Positions 8,073 through 17,197 are shown, counted from the first letter of the stretch. The stretch is DNA of 64,000 nucleotides from Bradyrhizobium ontarionense (GCF_021088345.1 NZ_CP088156.1:2170001-2234000); one strand, 5' to 3'. Notes: generated by a model not told the origin, from the sequence alone. Numbers and translations: made by a program.

Positions 8073-8101
8073 TTAATATGAGAGCGGCGAATCAGGTTCA
8101 A
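8073..8101 (-). promoter_or_regulatory. candidate sigma-70-type promoter of the SieB-like gene
   Basis: On the minus strand TTGAAC (8096-8101) and TATTAA (8073-8078) are separated by exactly 17 bp. Transcription would start near 8066, only a few bases before the ATG at 8061, implying an almost leaderless message. The match is by eye only. Confidence 0.35.
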
Positions 8102-8289
8102 GTCATCCACGAAGGTCTCATCTAGCGCTGGGTCTCTGTCCCGACTTTATATACTCCTTATGTTCTGCACACACCTTCCGGTAGACCCCGGCGTGTGGGG
8201 AACGGGAACGGAACGAGATTTGTCTACCCAGTGCCGCTTTATGTCTACCGCTTGCCCCTTCAGCCCGAAAAGGTTAGTGAAATCAAAGC

Positions 8290-8376
8290 GCGGACGTGGC
8301 GGAATCGGTAGACGCAAGGGACTTAAAATCCCTCGATGGCAACGTCGTGTGGGTTCGAGTCCCACCGTCCGCACCA
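8290..8376 (+). tRNA. tRNA-Leu(UAA)
   Basis: 87 nt with a perfect 7-bp acceptor stem (GCGGACG/CGTCCGC), anticodon loop CTTAAAA with anticodon TAA on an AGGGA/TCCCT stem, a variable arm as expected for class II leucine tRNA, T loop TTCGAGT and an encoded CCA. Its first 33 nt are repeated at 4855-4887. The copy here is complete, so the promoter region upstream is now supplied by island DNA. Confidence 0.93.
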
Positions 8377-8403
8377 GGCGCACGAGGTTGGAGCCCCCTG
8401 CTC

Positions 8404-9063
8404 TTACGCCGCCCTCGTGCGCGCCATCAGCTGCTCCCAGGACGTGGACCTGAAGCTCGGCCGCGCTTCCAGCCGGTCGATCCAGGCGACGAGATTGGGA
8501 TGCTCGGCGGTCAACTGCGTCCATTCCGGCGTCTGCGACAGGAAGCTCGCCTGCGGCGCGGCCTGCAGATCCGCGAGCGACAGCGCCTCGCCCACCATGA
8601 ACGGCCGCTCGCCGAGCAGCCGCGACAGCTCCGCGATGACGGTTCGCGCCTGCGGCATCGCCCGCTCGATCGCAGCCTCGTCGGCGACCGTGCCGAAGAA
8701 CTGCGGGCCGATGACACGCTGGAAGATGATGACGTTGCAGACGCCTTGAAAGAGGTACCAGTCGCTGACGTTCATCACCTGGTCCATCCGCGCCGCCTGC
8801 CTGACGTCGGCCGGCGTCAGACCCGGCTCGGGCAACACGCGATCGAGATAGCGCAGGATCGCCTGCGTCTCATAGAGCATGAACCCGTCATGCTCGAGCA
8901 CCGGCACCCGGCCGAACGGATGACGCGCAAGATGTTCAGGAGATTTCGACTCGCCCGGCGCCAGCGCCGCGAGCCGGTATGGCGCGCCCTTCTCTTCGAG
9001 CGCGATCAGCACGCTGCGACCGAATGGACTTCCCGGCACGGAATGGACGACGAACTCGGACAT
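8404..9063 (-). CDS. glutathione S-transferase family protein
   Basis: 219 residues from the ATG at 9063, chosen because GGGAGGT lies six bases upstream. The thioredoxin-like N-terminal domain has VVHSVPGSPFGRSVLIAL, with Ser as the likely glutathione-activating residue, the cis-Pro in GRVPVLEHDG and the ETQAILRYL glutathione contact. The C-terminal domain is all-helical (FMVGEALSLADLQAAP). It probably conjugates or reduces electrophiles with glutathione in the cytosol. It is the last gene of an apparent three-gene unit with the SRPBCC and ArsR genes (gap 29 bp). Confidence 0.85.
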   Translation of the reverse strand: MSEFVVHSVPGSPFGRSVLIALEEKGAPYRLAALAPGESKSPEHLARHPFGRVPVLEHDGFMLYETQAILRYLDRVLPEPGLTPADVRQAARMDQVMNVSDWYLFQGVCNVIIFQRVIGPQFFGTVADEAAIERAMPQARTVIAELSRLLGERPFMVGEALSLADLQAAPQASFLSQTPEWTQLTAEHPNLVAWIDRLEARPSFRSTSWEQLMARTRAA

Positions 9064-9092
9064 CACGACCTCCCACGCTGATGATGAACTGC

Positions 9093-9578
9093 TCACGACG
9101 AAGACGGCGCGCGTTCAGCCTCCGCCAGGAAATGCTGCAGCAGGCCCGGCCAACCGCCATCCACATCCTTGCGCATGGACGCGCCGGCTTCGTCGCCCAT
9201 GGTTTCGAATTTATGATGCAACAGCTCGACGCGGGTCGCCTCCGCGCCTTCGGCGAAGAAACGCACGTCGACCTCCGAGCGCATCGCCGCGTCCGGCTTC
9301 CACTGCGCGTCGATCTGCCAGAGCATGACGAAACGATGCGGCGGCTCCCAGATCGTGATGGTCGCGACGGGGGTCTCAGTGCCGTCCTCGGCGATTTCGA
9401 GCCAGCGCCCGCCGAGCTTCGGCTCGATGAGCACTTTCGCGATCGGCTTCCTGCCAACCCCATGCGTATGCGGCCACCAGCGCGTCAGTCCGCTGGTGAA
9501 CACTGCGAACGCATGGCCGATGGGCGCCCTGACACGGACCAGCTTCTGAACCGGGGCAATCACGACACGCTCACTCAT
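9093..9578 (-). CDS. SRPBCC (AHSA1-like) domain protein
   Basis: 161 residues from the ATG at 9578, which overlaps the end of the regulator gene by 8 bp (ATGAGTGA). The START-like fold is indicated by LVRVRAPIGHAFAVFTSG, GGRWLEIAEDG, WEPPHRFVMLWQ and a C-terminal helix GWPGLLQHFLAEAE. Genes of this family are commonly paired with ArsR regulators of exactly this type; the ligand is unknown. Overlap with the regulator indicates translational coupling. Confidence 0.85.
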   Translation of the reverse strand: MSERVVIAPVQKLVRVRAPIGHAFAVFTSGLTRWWPHTHGVGRKPIAKVLIEPKLGGRWLEIAEDGTETPVATITIWEPPHRFVMLWQIDAQWKPDAAMRSEVDVRFFAEGAEATRVELLHHKFETMGDEAGASMRKDVDGGWPGLLQHFLAEAERAPSSS

Positions 9579-9900
9579 CCGTCCTCCCTTTCGTCCGTCG
9601 GTGCGTGCGCTCTGCCTCGATCTTGAAGGCGAGCAGCGCGTCGTCCCAGAAGCTGTCGAGCCAGTCGCGTAGCTCGGCGAGCCCCTCGCGGCGCAACGAA
9701 TAGATGCGCCGCACACCCTCGCTTCGCTCCTCCACCAGCCCGGCGTCCTTCAGCACCTTCAGATGCTGCGACACCGCTGGCCGTGACACCGGCAGCCCGG
9801 CAGCAATCGCGTTGACAGGACGCGGGCCGCCGCGAAGGCGCTCGAACACCTGGCGCCGCGTCGGATCCGCCAGCACCGCCAATGCCGTTTCGTAAGCCAT
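9571..9900 (-). CDS. ArsR-family transcriptional regulator
   Basis: 109 residues with a winged helix: VLADPTRRQVFERLR, the recognition helix SRPAVSQHLKVLKDAGLV, and the wing RRIYSLRREGL. No Cys metal site is present, so it is not a classic metal sensor; it belongs to the group coupled to SRPBCC proteins. It is the first gene of the operon with the SRPBCC protein and GST. Repeated GTAAGTA motifs just upstream of its start are a probable operator, suggesting autoregulation. Confidence 0.87.
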   Translation of the reverse strand: MAYETALAVLADPTRRQVFERLRGGPRPVNAIAAGLPVSRPAVSQHLKVLKDAGLVEERSEGVRRIYSLRREGLAELRDWLDSFWDDALLAFKIEAERTHRRTKGRTDE

Positions 9901-9935
9901 TACTTACCGTAAGCCAATACTTACAAACTGGTCAA
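9901..9935 (-). promoter_or_regulatory. candidate ArsR operator/promoter region
   Basis: TACTTAC occurs at 9901-9907 and 9918-9924 (GTAAGTA on the minus strand). The palindrome CTTAC-C-GTAAG at 9903-9913 overlaps the first copy. TTGACC at 9930-9935 on the minus strand may be a -35 element. The site directly abuts the regulator's start codon, so binding would block its own operon. Confidence 0.45.
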
Positions 9936-10111
9936 GTGGCGATGCACGATGCTGTCGACGGGCCAGATCCTGGAGCTTCTGCGACCAACGGTTGCAGCGG
10001 GAAACCCTTTGGTAACCAAAACGCAAGCAGGTTGGAGGCGGCTGACGCCGCCCCGAATCGGCGATATCCGGCGAAATCAATCATGCAGCCGCGATCGCCT
10101 GGAGAGAGACC

Positions 10112-11515
10112 ATGCTGGGATTCCGCAGCCGCAAGAACGACCGACCCCATGTCTCTCCTCAGTTCGACTCCGCGGCGCTCGACACGTTCCAGGACGCGCT
10201 GGCGCGATGCGTCGACGACTGGGCCGAGGGCAAGCTGAACCGCGACGTCGCCGAGCTCAATGCTGCGGCGCTGCGCGCCAAGGTCAAGCCCGAGCTCATC
10301 GAGGCGCTCCATCGCCTCGGCACCGCGCTCGCTGCGCGCGCATCCCATGATCTCGATTCCATCGTCGACCTCTGCATCAACAGCAACGAAGCGTCGATCA
10401 GCGCGGCGCGCCTGATCGGCGCCTCGAACAATCAGTCGGAGCGCTGCCAGGGCCTGGCTTCGGCCTCCGTCGAGATGCAGGCCTCCGTGCAGACGATCAG
10501 CGCGACATCGACCGCAGCGGCCGCCGAGGCGGCCGCGACCCGGCAGGCCGTCGGGGAGAGCGTAACAGCGGTACGCCGGACGCTGCAGACCATGAACGGC
10601 ATCGCAAGCTCCGTACGGGACACATCGGCCAAGCTCGCCGATCTCAGCGCCGCCTCGGCGGAAATCGGCTCGATCGTCGGCACCATCGACGCGATCGCCA
10701 ACCAGACCAACCTGCTGGCGCTCAACGCCACGATCGAGGCGGCCCGCGCCGGCGAGTTCGGCAGGGGCTTCGCGGTGGTCGCCGCCGAAGTGAAGAACCT
10801 GTCGCAGCAGACGACCAAGGCGACCGAGGACATCAAGGGCCGCATCGAGCGGCTGCAGGCCGAGATGAGCGGCATAGTCGAGGCCATGGCCGGCGGCGCC
10901 AAAGCGGTCGAGGTCGGCATGAGCGAGATGAACGATCTGGCGCAGACCATCGATCAGGCGGGGACGCGGACCACGGTCGTCAGTGCCAAGATGGACGAGA
11001 TCTCGGGTATTCTCGCCGAGCAGAGCGCGGCGACCGACGAGGTGGCACAGGGCATTACCATCATCGCGGACCTCGCAACCGCCAATGCGAACGAGGTGAT
11101 GTCGCTCGCCGATACGATGAGCAAGACCGATTCGAAGGTCGGCAAGATGCTGGGCGACATCGCCAAGCTCTCGCTCGACAACCAGGTCGTCCGGCTGGCT
11201 AAGGCCGATCACGTGATCTGGAAGAAGCGGCTCGTCGACATGTCGGTGGGCAGATTGCAACTCAAGGCGGACGAGCTCTCCGACCATCACAACTGCCGGC
11301 TCGGCAAATGGTACTATGGCGAAGGCGGCCAGCGCTTCGCCGGCACCCCGGCGTTCCGCGCCCTCGAACAGCCTCATGAAGCGGTGCATCGCCACGGCAA
11401 GGAGGCCGCACGCCTGTTCGGCTCGGGGCGCATCGACGAGGCGCTGAACGAGATCGGCAAGGTCGAGGTTGCATCCACCGACGTTCTGGCCGCGCTCGAT
11501 CAGATGCAGGAATGA
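10112..11515 (+). CDS. soluble methyl-accepting chemotaxis protein with C-terminal CZB domain
   Basis: 467 residues without any membrane helix. The N-terminal 90 residues are helical. The central signalling region contains the conserved hairpin tip [20 protein letters not shown] and [13 protein letters not shown]. The C-terminal CZB domain (about residues 365-467) has [24 protein letters not shown] and [11 protein letters not shown], giving the His/Cys zinc ligands. CZB receptors sense zinc or oxidants such as hypochlorite through the zinc-thiolate core, and report to CheA. No che genes are in the window. A GGAGAGAG ribosome site precedes the ATG. Confidence 0.9.
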   Translation: MLGFRSRKNDRPHVSPQFDSAALDTFQDALARCVDDWAEGKLNRDVAELNAAALRAKVKPELIEALHRLGTALAARASHDLDSIVDLCINSNEASISAARLIGASNNQSERCQGLASASVEMQASVQTISATSTAAAAEAAATRQAVGESVTAVRRTLQTMNGIASSVRDTSAKLADLSAASAEIGSIVGTIDAIANQTNLLALNATIEAARAGEFGRGFAVVAAEVKNLSQQTTKATEDIKGRIERLQAEMSGIVEAMAGGAKAVEVGMSEMNDLAQTIDQAGTRTTVVSAKMDEISGILAEQSAATDEVAQGITIIADLATANANEVMSLADTMSKTDSKVGKMLGDIAKLSLDNQVVRLAKADHVIWKKRLVDMSVGRLQLKADELSDHHNCRLGKWYYGEGGQRFAGTPAFRALEQPHEAVHRHGKEAARLFGSGRIDEALNEIGKVEVASTDVLAALDQMQE

Positions 11516-11543
11516 CCGCGCCACGATGGCGGCACGGTTCCGC

Positions 11544-14500
11544 TCACCACCTGTAACGCGCGACGCTCCTCCCGGCATAGGCGCGGGTGACGGCGGAAAA
11601 CTCGCCTTCGAACGTCGCGGCGAGCGCGACGCCATTCAGCCAGTTCACTTCGGCCGAGACCGTCGTCAGTGCCGCATCACGCGCCGCAGCCGCGCCGTTC
11701 ACCACGAAGCTTGCGCCAGGCAAGGCCTCGAAGCTGGCCGAGGCCGCACTGAGGGGATTGAAGTCGTGCGCCCAGGCGGCACGGCCGCGCAATGTCAGCA
11801 GCGCATCGCTCAATGCGAAGGACTTGTCGTTGCGCATTCCGAGTTCGGTCCGCGGCGCCGTCACGGTCTTGGCCCTATAGGACAGCGCGAAAGTGTTGGC
11901 GCCGGCGGTGACGGTTTCGGCATAGCGGGGAAGACGCGTGGTTGTCACCTGTGCGGCAGCATAGGGCGTCAAACCGAGGCCGCCAAGCCAGGCCGTACCA
12001 AAGCGGCTGCCGCCTTCGAGACGACCCGCGAAATTGTCGGCCCTGAACCGCGCGCGCAACTGGTCGACCCCAGAGATGGCGACCGTGCGATCCGTGGTGA
12101 CGTCATGCCAGCCATAGGCTGCGGCCGCGCTGACATAGGCCGGGCCCGCCATGTGCTTGATGAATGCGCCGGTCTGGAACAGGTCGGTTCGGCCGCTGCC
12201 GCCAGCAGCCGCGTTGAAATTGGTGCCGCCGCCTGCCAGGGCAAAGCCGGCGACCGTCGCTCGCGACAGCCAGTAGTCGGCCCCGGCCGCCACGCCGAAC
12301 ATGCGGCTGGTGGCGGCGCTGGATCCAATGACCGCGTTGCCGTCGGTGGTCTGTCCGCCGCCGAAGCCCGAGGCCCACGCGCGCCAGCGCGATTCGAATG
12401 GCGGTGCACGCGGCGCAGCCTTCGCATTCAAGCTGAATGTGTCACCAACCGTGCCGCGGAGCGGGACGCTGGCATAGGCGTTCGCGAGATCGCCCTCATC
12501 GGCCAAGCCCATCGCGCTCGATTGGCCGAGGCTGCGGTCGGCGGCGCCAACATCGGTCATCGCGGTCGTGAACTGCGTCATCGCGTGCACCATGGCCGGC
12601 TGCACCGCGGTTGCGATCTCGCCGGACGCCTGCGTCAGCCCCGGCGCGGTCAGCCCGCCATAGACCAGCGGAATGCCGCCATTGACGTTGAAGTAGTTGA
12701 CCAGCGCGTTGCCGACGTTGGTCTGGTTGATGTTGAGCCCGGTGTTGGGCGGAGCGACAAAGGCCAGCGCCAGATCGAGATAGGCGTTGTTGGCATCATA
12801 GCTCAGGCTCGACTTGAATCCCGAAGGCAGATTGCTGTTCACCACCGACCCGAATCTGCCGCTGATGCCACCGCCGGCATTGACGATGGTGTACTGCTTG
12901 GCGACATAGCTTCCGGGCGCAAACGACGCATTCACCGTGGCGCCCGACAGCGTCGCCGTTCCCGAAACATTGACGCGGTCGGCGCTGGTCGGGGATATCT
13001 CGACCATGTAGGACGAGGCCGCGGTGAAAGACAGGCTGCCGTTCACGGTCAGCAGGCCGATTGAATTGCCGGGGGCGAGCGTGCCGCCGTTGATCATGGT
13101 GTTGCCGACGGTGCCGCTGCCGCCGAGCGTGCCGCCGGCATTCACCGTCACCGCCGAACTGGCGATCGAGCCGTTCACCGACAGCGTGCCGCCATCGATG
13201 ATGGTCGGTCCCGTGTAGGTGCTGGCCGCGGTCAGGATCGTCTTGCCGGCCTCGACGCGTACCGTTCGTGTGCCCGCGCCGCTGCCGGTGATGACGGGGG
13301 CGAAGGTGTAGTTCGTGCCGGTGTGGTTGAACACGATCTCGCCGTTTCCACTACCGAGATTGACCGAGGCCGCGCTGAGCATCCCGGGCGCTGTGGCCGC
13401 CTGGCCGACGGCTGCGCCGATATTCAGCGTGCCGACCGAGCCGGCCTGGTAGGCGATGAACATGGTCGAGGCCGAGACGCTGGCGCCGTTGCGAACGGTC
13501 AGCGTGCCGGTGCCGCCATAGCCGACATGGATATCCGCGCTATTGGTCCAGGTCGAGCCGGTCCCATCCACGGTCACAGTCCCGGTCGAGCCGGGCTGGA
13601 TGGCGAGAGAGCCGAAGGCGTTGCTCACCGCTGCGCCGTTGCGGATGGTCAGCGTGCCGCTGCCTTGGCTGCCGATGCCGAGATTGCCGCTGCTGGTCCA
13701 GCGCGAGCCCGCGCCGTCCACGGTTGCGGTACCGACTGCGCCCGATGCGACGCCGAGATAGCTGCCACCGGCGCTGCTCACGCTGCCGCCGTTCAGGATG
13801 GCCAGCGTCGCGCTGCCGCCGCTGCCGACATACAAATCGCTGGCTGTCGTCCAGCCCGAGCCGGCGCCATTCACCGTCACGGCGCCAGTCGAGCCGGGAT
13901 TGACCGCGACAAGGCCCACGCTACTGCTGACAGTGCCGCCGTTGAGGACGTTCAGAGTGCCGTTGCCGGCTGAGCCGACATACAAATCCCATCTGGTGGT
14001 CCAGGTCGAGCCGGCGCCGTCCACCGTCACGGCGCCGGTCGCGCCGCTCGCATTGCCGACAAAGCCGTACTCATTGCTCACCGCGCCGCCGTTGCGGATG
14101 GTCAGCGTGCCATTGCCGCCGTCGCCGACGAGCAAATCGGAGCTGTTGGTCCAGGTCGAGCGGGCGCCATCCACCGTCACGACGCCGGTCGCACCGTGAT
14201 CAGCGCCGACATAGCCGTACTCATTGCTCACCGCGCCGCCATTGCGGATGGTCAGCGTGCCGTTGCCGCCGTAGCCGACGAGCAAATCGGAGCTGTTGGT
14301 CCAGCTGGAGCCGGCGCCGTCAACCGTCGCGGTGCTGGTCGAGGTGGAATAACGGCCGACAAAGCCGACGACGCTACTCACCGTGCCGCCGTTGCTGATG
14401 GTCAGCGTGCCGTTGCCGTTGTGACCGACATAGAAGTCGGAGCTGTTGATCCAGCTCGAACCGGCGCCATTGACCGTCGCGGTACCGATCGAGCCGGCAT

Positions 14501-14837
14501 TGTCGCCGATGATGCCCAGGGTGTTGTTGATGGTGCCGCCGCTCCGGATCGTTAAGGCGCCGGTTGCGGAAACGCCGACTCTGAGACCGGTCGCCTGCGC
14601 GCCGGGCGCCCCGACCACCGTCGGGTTGGGCGTGATGGTGTCGATCCTCGTGCTGGTCGTGTTGTCTGGAACGATGGCCGTCCAGTTGCCGACGCTGAAC
14701 CAGTCGGTCGAGGCGGAGCCGATCCAAAATTCGACGGCGAGCGACGGCGTCATCGACACCAGGACCATGCCGAGCGCGACGGATGTTGCGGTGACGCCGT
14801 GCTCGAAATGCGATCCGGAGAAACCCGCCATGTGCAC
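11544..14837 (-). CDS. autotransporter with PATR-like repeat passenger
   Basis: 1097 residues from a GTG at 14837, supported by GGAG seven bases upstream; an internal ATG at 14831 is possible. An N-terminal signal-like segment ends around SMTPSLAVE. Residues about 60-470 hold roughly eight to ten imperfect copies of a unit of about 60 residues with the core DGAGS.WT.S.DL.VG..G.GTLTI.NGG, expected to build a right-handed beta helix. An autochaperone-type segment (GGTLAPGNSIG) follows. The last 270 residues are an outer-membrane beta barrel ending in RYRW. The passenger is exported or displayed on the cell surface; adhesion is a guess. It converges with the chemoreceptor gene, with 28 bp between stops. 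Confidence 0.88.
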   Translation of the reverse strand: MHMAGFSGSHFEHGVTATSVALGMVLVSMTPSLAVEFWIGSASTDWFSVGNWTAIVPDNTTSTRIDTITPNPTVVGAPGAQATGLRVGVSATGALTIRSGGTINNTLGIIGDNAGSIGTATVNGAGSSWINSSDFYVGHNGNGTLTISNGGTVSSVVGFVGRYSTSTSTATVDGAGSSWTNSSDLLVGYGGNGTLTIRNGGAVSNEYGYVGADHGATGVVTVDGARSTWTNSSDLLVGDGGNGTLTIRNGGAVSNEYGFVGNASGATGAVTVDGAGSTWTTRWDLYVGSAGNGTLNVLNGGTVSSSVGLVAVNPGSTGAVTVNGAGSGWTTASDLYVGSGGSATLAILNGGSVSSAGGSYLGVASGAVGTATVDGAGSRWTSSGNLGIGSQGSGTLTIRNGAAVSNAFGSLAIQPGSTGTVTVDGTGSTWTNSADIHVGYGGTGTLTVRNGASVSASTMFIAYQAGSVGTLNIGAAVGQAATAPGMLSAASVNLGSGNGEIVFNHTGTNYTFAPVITGSGAGTRTVRVEAGKTILTAASTYTGPTIIDGGTLSVNGSIASSAVTVNAGGTLGGSGTVGNTMINGGTLAPGNSIGLLTVNGSLSFTAASSYMVEISPTSADRVNVSGTATLSGATVNASFAPGSYVAKQYTIVNAGGGISGRFGSVVNSNLPSGFKSSLSYDANNAYLDLALAFVAPPNTGLNINQTNVGNALVNYFNVNGGIPLVYGGLTAPGLTQASGEIATAVQPAMVHAMTQFTTAMTDVGAADRSLGQSSAMGLADEGDLANAYASVPLRGTVGDTFSLNAKAAPRAPPFESRWRAWASGFGGGQTTDGNAVIGSSAATSRMFGVAAGADYWLSRATVAGFALAGGGTNFNAAAGGSGRTDLFQTGAFIKHMAGPAYVSAAAAYGWHDVTTDRTVAISGVDQLRARFRADNFAGRLEGGSRFGTAWLGGLGLTPYAAAQVTTTRLPRYAETVTAGANTFALSYRAKTVTAPRTELGMRNDKSFALSDALLTLRGRAAWAHDFNPLSAASASFEALPGASFVVNGAAAARDAALTTVSAEVNWLNGVALAATFEGEFSAVTRAYAGRSVARYRW

Positions 14838-15093
14838 GATGCGCTCCGTTGCTGGAACGCGAACCTGGATCGATTCGACCTAATCAAGCGTTAACCATAC
14901 GCTACAACTTATGCGCGCATCGACGCGCGACAACTAACTAATGACATGTTTGCTGGTCGGAAACGCGCGACGCCGCGCGCGCTCGATCAGATGCAGCAAT
15001 GAGGATACAGCACAGATGCTGAAGGCACGCTGCGCCGCGCCTTCCAACGCGGGCCTTCCAATGCGCCAAGTACATCGGCCGCACCAACGAAAA
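14838..15093. other. intergenic region with a copy of the chemoreceptor tail
   Basis: 256 bp with no supported gene. It includes the presumed promoter of the autotransporter (AT-richer near 14880-14950) and, at 14978-15002, a near-identical copy of the last 25 bases of the chemoreceptor gene. Nothing else is recognised. Confidence 0.4.
14978..15002 (+). repeat. duplicated 3' end of the chemoreceptor gene
   Basis: 24 of 25 bases match 11491-11515, which encodes ALDQMQE and the stop codon. The copy here reads ALDQMQQ and stop in the same relative frame, but codons upstream of it are unrelated. The two copies are direct repeats on either side of the autotransporter gene. Confidence 0.7.
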
Positions 15094-15118
15094 CGGCGGC
15101 CCCGAAAAAGGACCGCCG
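15094..15118 (-). terminator. terminator of the upstream SBP gene (minus strand)
   Basis: A GC-rich stem (CGGCGG-TCC against GG-CCGCCG) with a TTTTTC loop is followed by GTTTTCG on the minus strand. It lies 23 bp after the stop of the substrate-binding protein gene that ends at 15141. Confidence 0.55.
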
Positions 15119-15140
15119 CGCCGTCTTCAGGATGGACGTC

Positions 15141-16754
15141 TCACTCGCTCTTGTCGACGTTCCAGAACACCGGGACCGCCTGCCCTTCCAGCACGCCCGT
15201 GATCGATTTGCGCCAGGCGCTCGGCGCGAACCACTGCCCGAGCGGCACGTAGATGACCTGCTCGTAGATTTCCTGCTGGATCTCGGCCGCGATCTTCTTC
15301 TGATCCGCGACGCTGGAGGCACGCGCGAACGCGTCCCGCAGTTCCTCCATCTTGGGATCGTTGGGCCAGCCGAACGGGCTCTTCTGTCCGCGTGCGCTGA
15401 CGAAGGTGCTGCCGATGGGATTGCCGGAATCGGCAATCACCGAATTGGTGAAGAACATGTTCCAGCCGCCCTCCTTTGGCGGCTTCTGGTTGGCGCGACG
15501 CGTCACCACGGTCTGCCAGTCGGTCGTCTGCAGATCGACCTTGAACCCGGCCGCACGCAACAGCTGCGCCGCCACGATCGGCTGCGCCTTCAACGTGATC
15601 GCATCGCCCGGCGCCAGGATGACCACGGGCGTGCCATCGTAACCGGCTTCAGCGAGCAGCTTCTTGGCCTGCTCAACGCCGTTGCCCTTGACCAGCGTCT
15701 CGGAGCCGACGTCGGATTCCAGCGGCGTGCCGCAGCCGAACACGGCGCCGCAGACCTTGTAGAAATTCGGATTGCCGACCAGCGCGTCGAGCACGTCCTT
15801 CTGATTCAGAGCCAGGAACGCCGCACGACGAAGCTTGAGATTGTCGAAGGGTGGATGGAGGAAGTTCATCCGGCCGAGCGTCTGATAGCCGAACTTGTTC
15901 AGCACATTCATCGTGAGATCGGGATTGGTCGCCAGCACGGGTTCGAGATCCATCGGCGGGAATTCCATGAAGTCGATATCGCCGGCCTGCAGCGCGTTCA
16001 CCGCCGTCTGCGCGTCCGGCATCGAGATCCATTCGACGCGGTCGACCTTCACGACCTTGCCGCCCGCCGTCCAGCTCGGCGGCTCCTTGCGCGGCACGTA
16101 GTCGGCGTTCCTTTCATAGATCGCCTTCACACCCGGCTGGAATTCCGCCTTGACGAACTTGAACGGGCCTGAACCTACCTGCTCGGTGATCTGCTGGTTC
16201 GGGGGCGTCTCGGCGAGACGCTTGGGCATCATGAACGGTACGTAAGAGGACGGCTTGCCGATCGACTCGAGAACGAGACCATAGGGCCCCTTCAGCTTCA
16301 GCGTGATCGTCTTCGCGTCGGTCGCCTCGAGCGAGGCCGTCGCCTCCATCAGCTTCTGGCCCATGCTGTCATTGCTGCTCCAGCGCTTCAGCGAGGCAAC
16401 GCAATCCTCCGCGGTCACGGGCGTGCCGTCGTGCCATTTCAGGCCATCGCGCAGGGTGAACGTGTAGGTGAGCTTGTCGTCCGAGACTTTCCACTCAGCC
16501 ATCTGCGGCTGGACCTGGAAATTCGCATCGGTCCCGAGCAGCGTGTCATAGACCATGTAGCCGTGGTCGCGGGTGATGTAGGCCGGGGTGAAAATGGGAT
16601 CGATCACGCGCAGGTCGGAATGCATGACCGCCGTGATCGTCTTCTTGCCGGCGGCCAAGGCCTGCGATGTCACGGCCGCCGACGACAGCGCCATGACCGA
16701 GGCGATGAGCCATGAGACGAGCACGGATGATGACCGGCGCGAAGTGTGTGACAT
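15141..16754 (-). CDS. ABC transporter substrate-binding protein, peptide family 5 (copy 1)
   Basis: 537 residues. A Sec signal peptide (about 1-34) ends in SQALAAG. The mature protein has the family-5 solute-binding pattern: TFTLRDGLKWHDGTPVTAED, VGSGPFKF, and LLAEAGYDG. Such periplasmic proteins deliver oligopeptides or related amides to Dpp/Opp-type permeases. It is closely similar over its full length to the protein encoded at 17267-18880, so the two are tandem paralogues. The matching permeases and ATPase are on the opposite strand at 20729-24357. Each copy has its own terminator, and so probably its own regulation and ligand. Confidence 0.92.
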   Translation of the reverse strand: MSHTSRRSSSVLVSWLIASVMALSSAAVTSQALAAGKKTITAVMHSDLRVIDPIFTPAYITRDHGYMVYDTLLGTDANFQVQPQMAEWKVSDDKLTYTFTLRDGLKWHDGTPVTAEDCVASLKRWSSNDSMGQKLMEATASLEATDAKTITLKLKGPYGLVLESIGKPSSYVPFMMPKRLAETPPNQQITEQVGSGPFKFVKAEFQPGVKAIYERNADYVPRKEPPSWTAGGKVVKVDRVEWISMPDAQTAVNALQAGDIDFMEFPPMDLEPVLATNPDLTMNVLNKFGYQTLGRMNFLHPPFDNLKLRRAAFLALNQKDVLDALVGNPNFYKVCGAVFGCGTPLESDVGSETLVKGNGVEQAKKLLAEAGYDGTPVVILAPGDAITLKAQPIVAAQLLRAAGFKVDLQTTDWQTVVTRRANQKPPKEGGWNMFFTNSVIADSGNPIGSTFVSARGQKSPFGWPNDPKMEELRDAFARASSVADQKKIAAEIQQEIYEQVIYVPLGQWFAPSAWRKSITGVLEGQAVPVFWNVDKSE

Positions 16755-17037
16755 GCGATCTCTCTCGACGTGAGGCTTGCATCGGATTGCCCCGATACCG
16801 ATCAGGGCCGGGCGAGCCGCCGATCATCGCGCTCACATCGCGCTGAGCTAACCGTCCCGCGCCAACGAGACTTGCAGCAGTTCCACCGCACGTCAATCGC
16901 CATGGAGGCATGTGCACCGCGACCGCGCGGGCCGGACCTCTCGCCGGTCGCCGCTTCGCCGTCCCACAATCTGGAACTCACCTGCCGCTGGTTCGTTGTG
17001 AGGCTGAGATTCATCACGTCGAACAAGGAGCGCGACG

Positions 17038-17175
17038 ATGCCCAGTGAAACCGCCGAGCAGCAGCGCAACCCACGTCCCCCAGCCCCGACATCCACCAGG
17101 CAGCCATCGCGGGATCAACTCGCGCCGCCCCTGCTGGTCGAAGGGCTGGAATCGGTGCGCGACCCGAACTGCTGA
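17038..17175 (+). CDS. possible 45-residue small protein
   Basis: An ATG at 17038 is preceded by AAGGAG at seven bases, an excellent ribosome site, and opens a 45-codon frame (MPSETAEQQRNPRPPAPTST at its start). The product is polar and Pro-rich, with no membrane helix or known motif. It lies in the roughly 500-bp gap between the two substrate-binding protein genes, on the opposite strand. The only evidence is the ribosome site. Confidence 0.3.
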   Translation: MPSETAEQQRNPRPPAPTSTRQPSRDQLAPPLLVEGLESVRDPNC

Positions 17176-17197
17176 CGCACCCGACCACGACAAAGAA

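Noticed and set aside
9932..11635. 567-codon open frame antisense to the chemoreceptor gene
   Set aside because: It is a mirror of a high-GC coding gene with clear chemoreceptor motifs on the plus strand. The antisense product is Arg/Asp/Gly-rich without any motif.
13500..14600. Regularly spaced repeats suggesting a CRISPR array
   Set aside because: The units are about 180 bp, degenerate and in frame within an autotransporter gene. They encode protein repeats.
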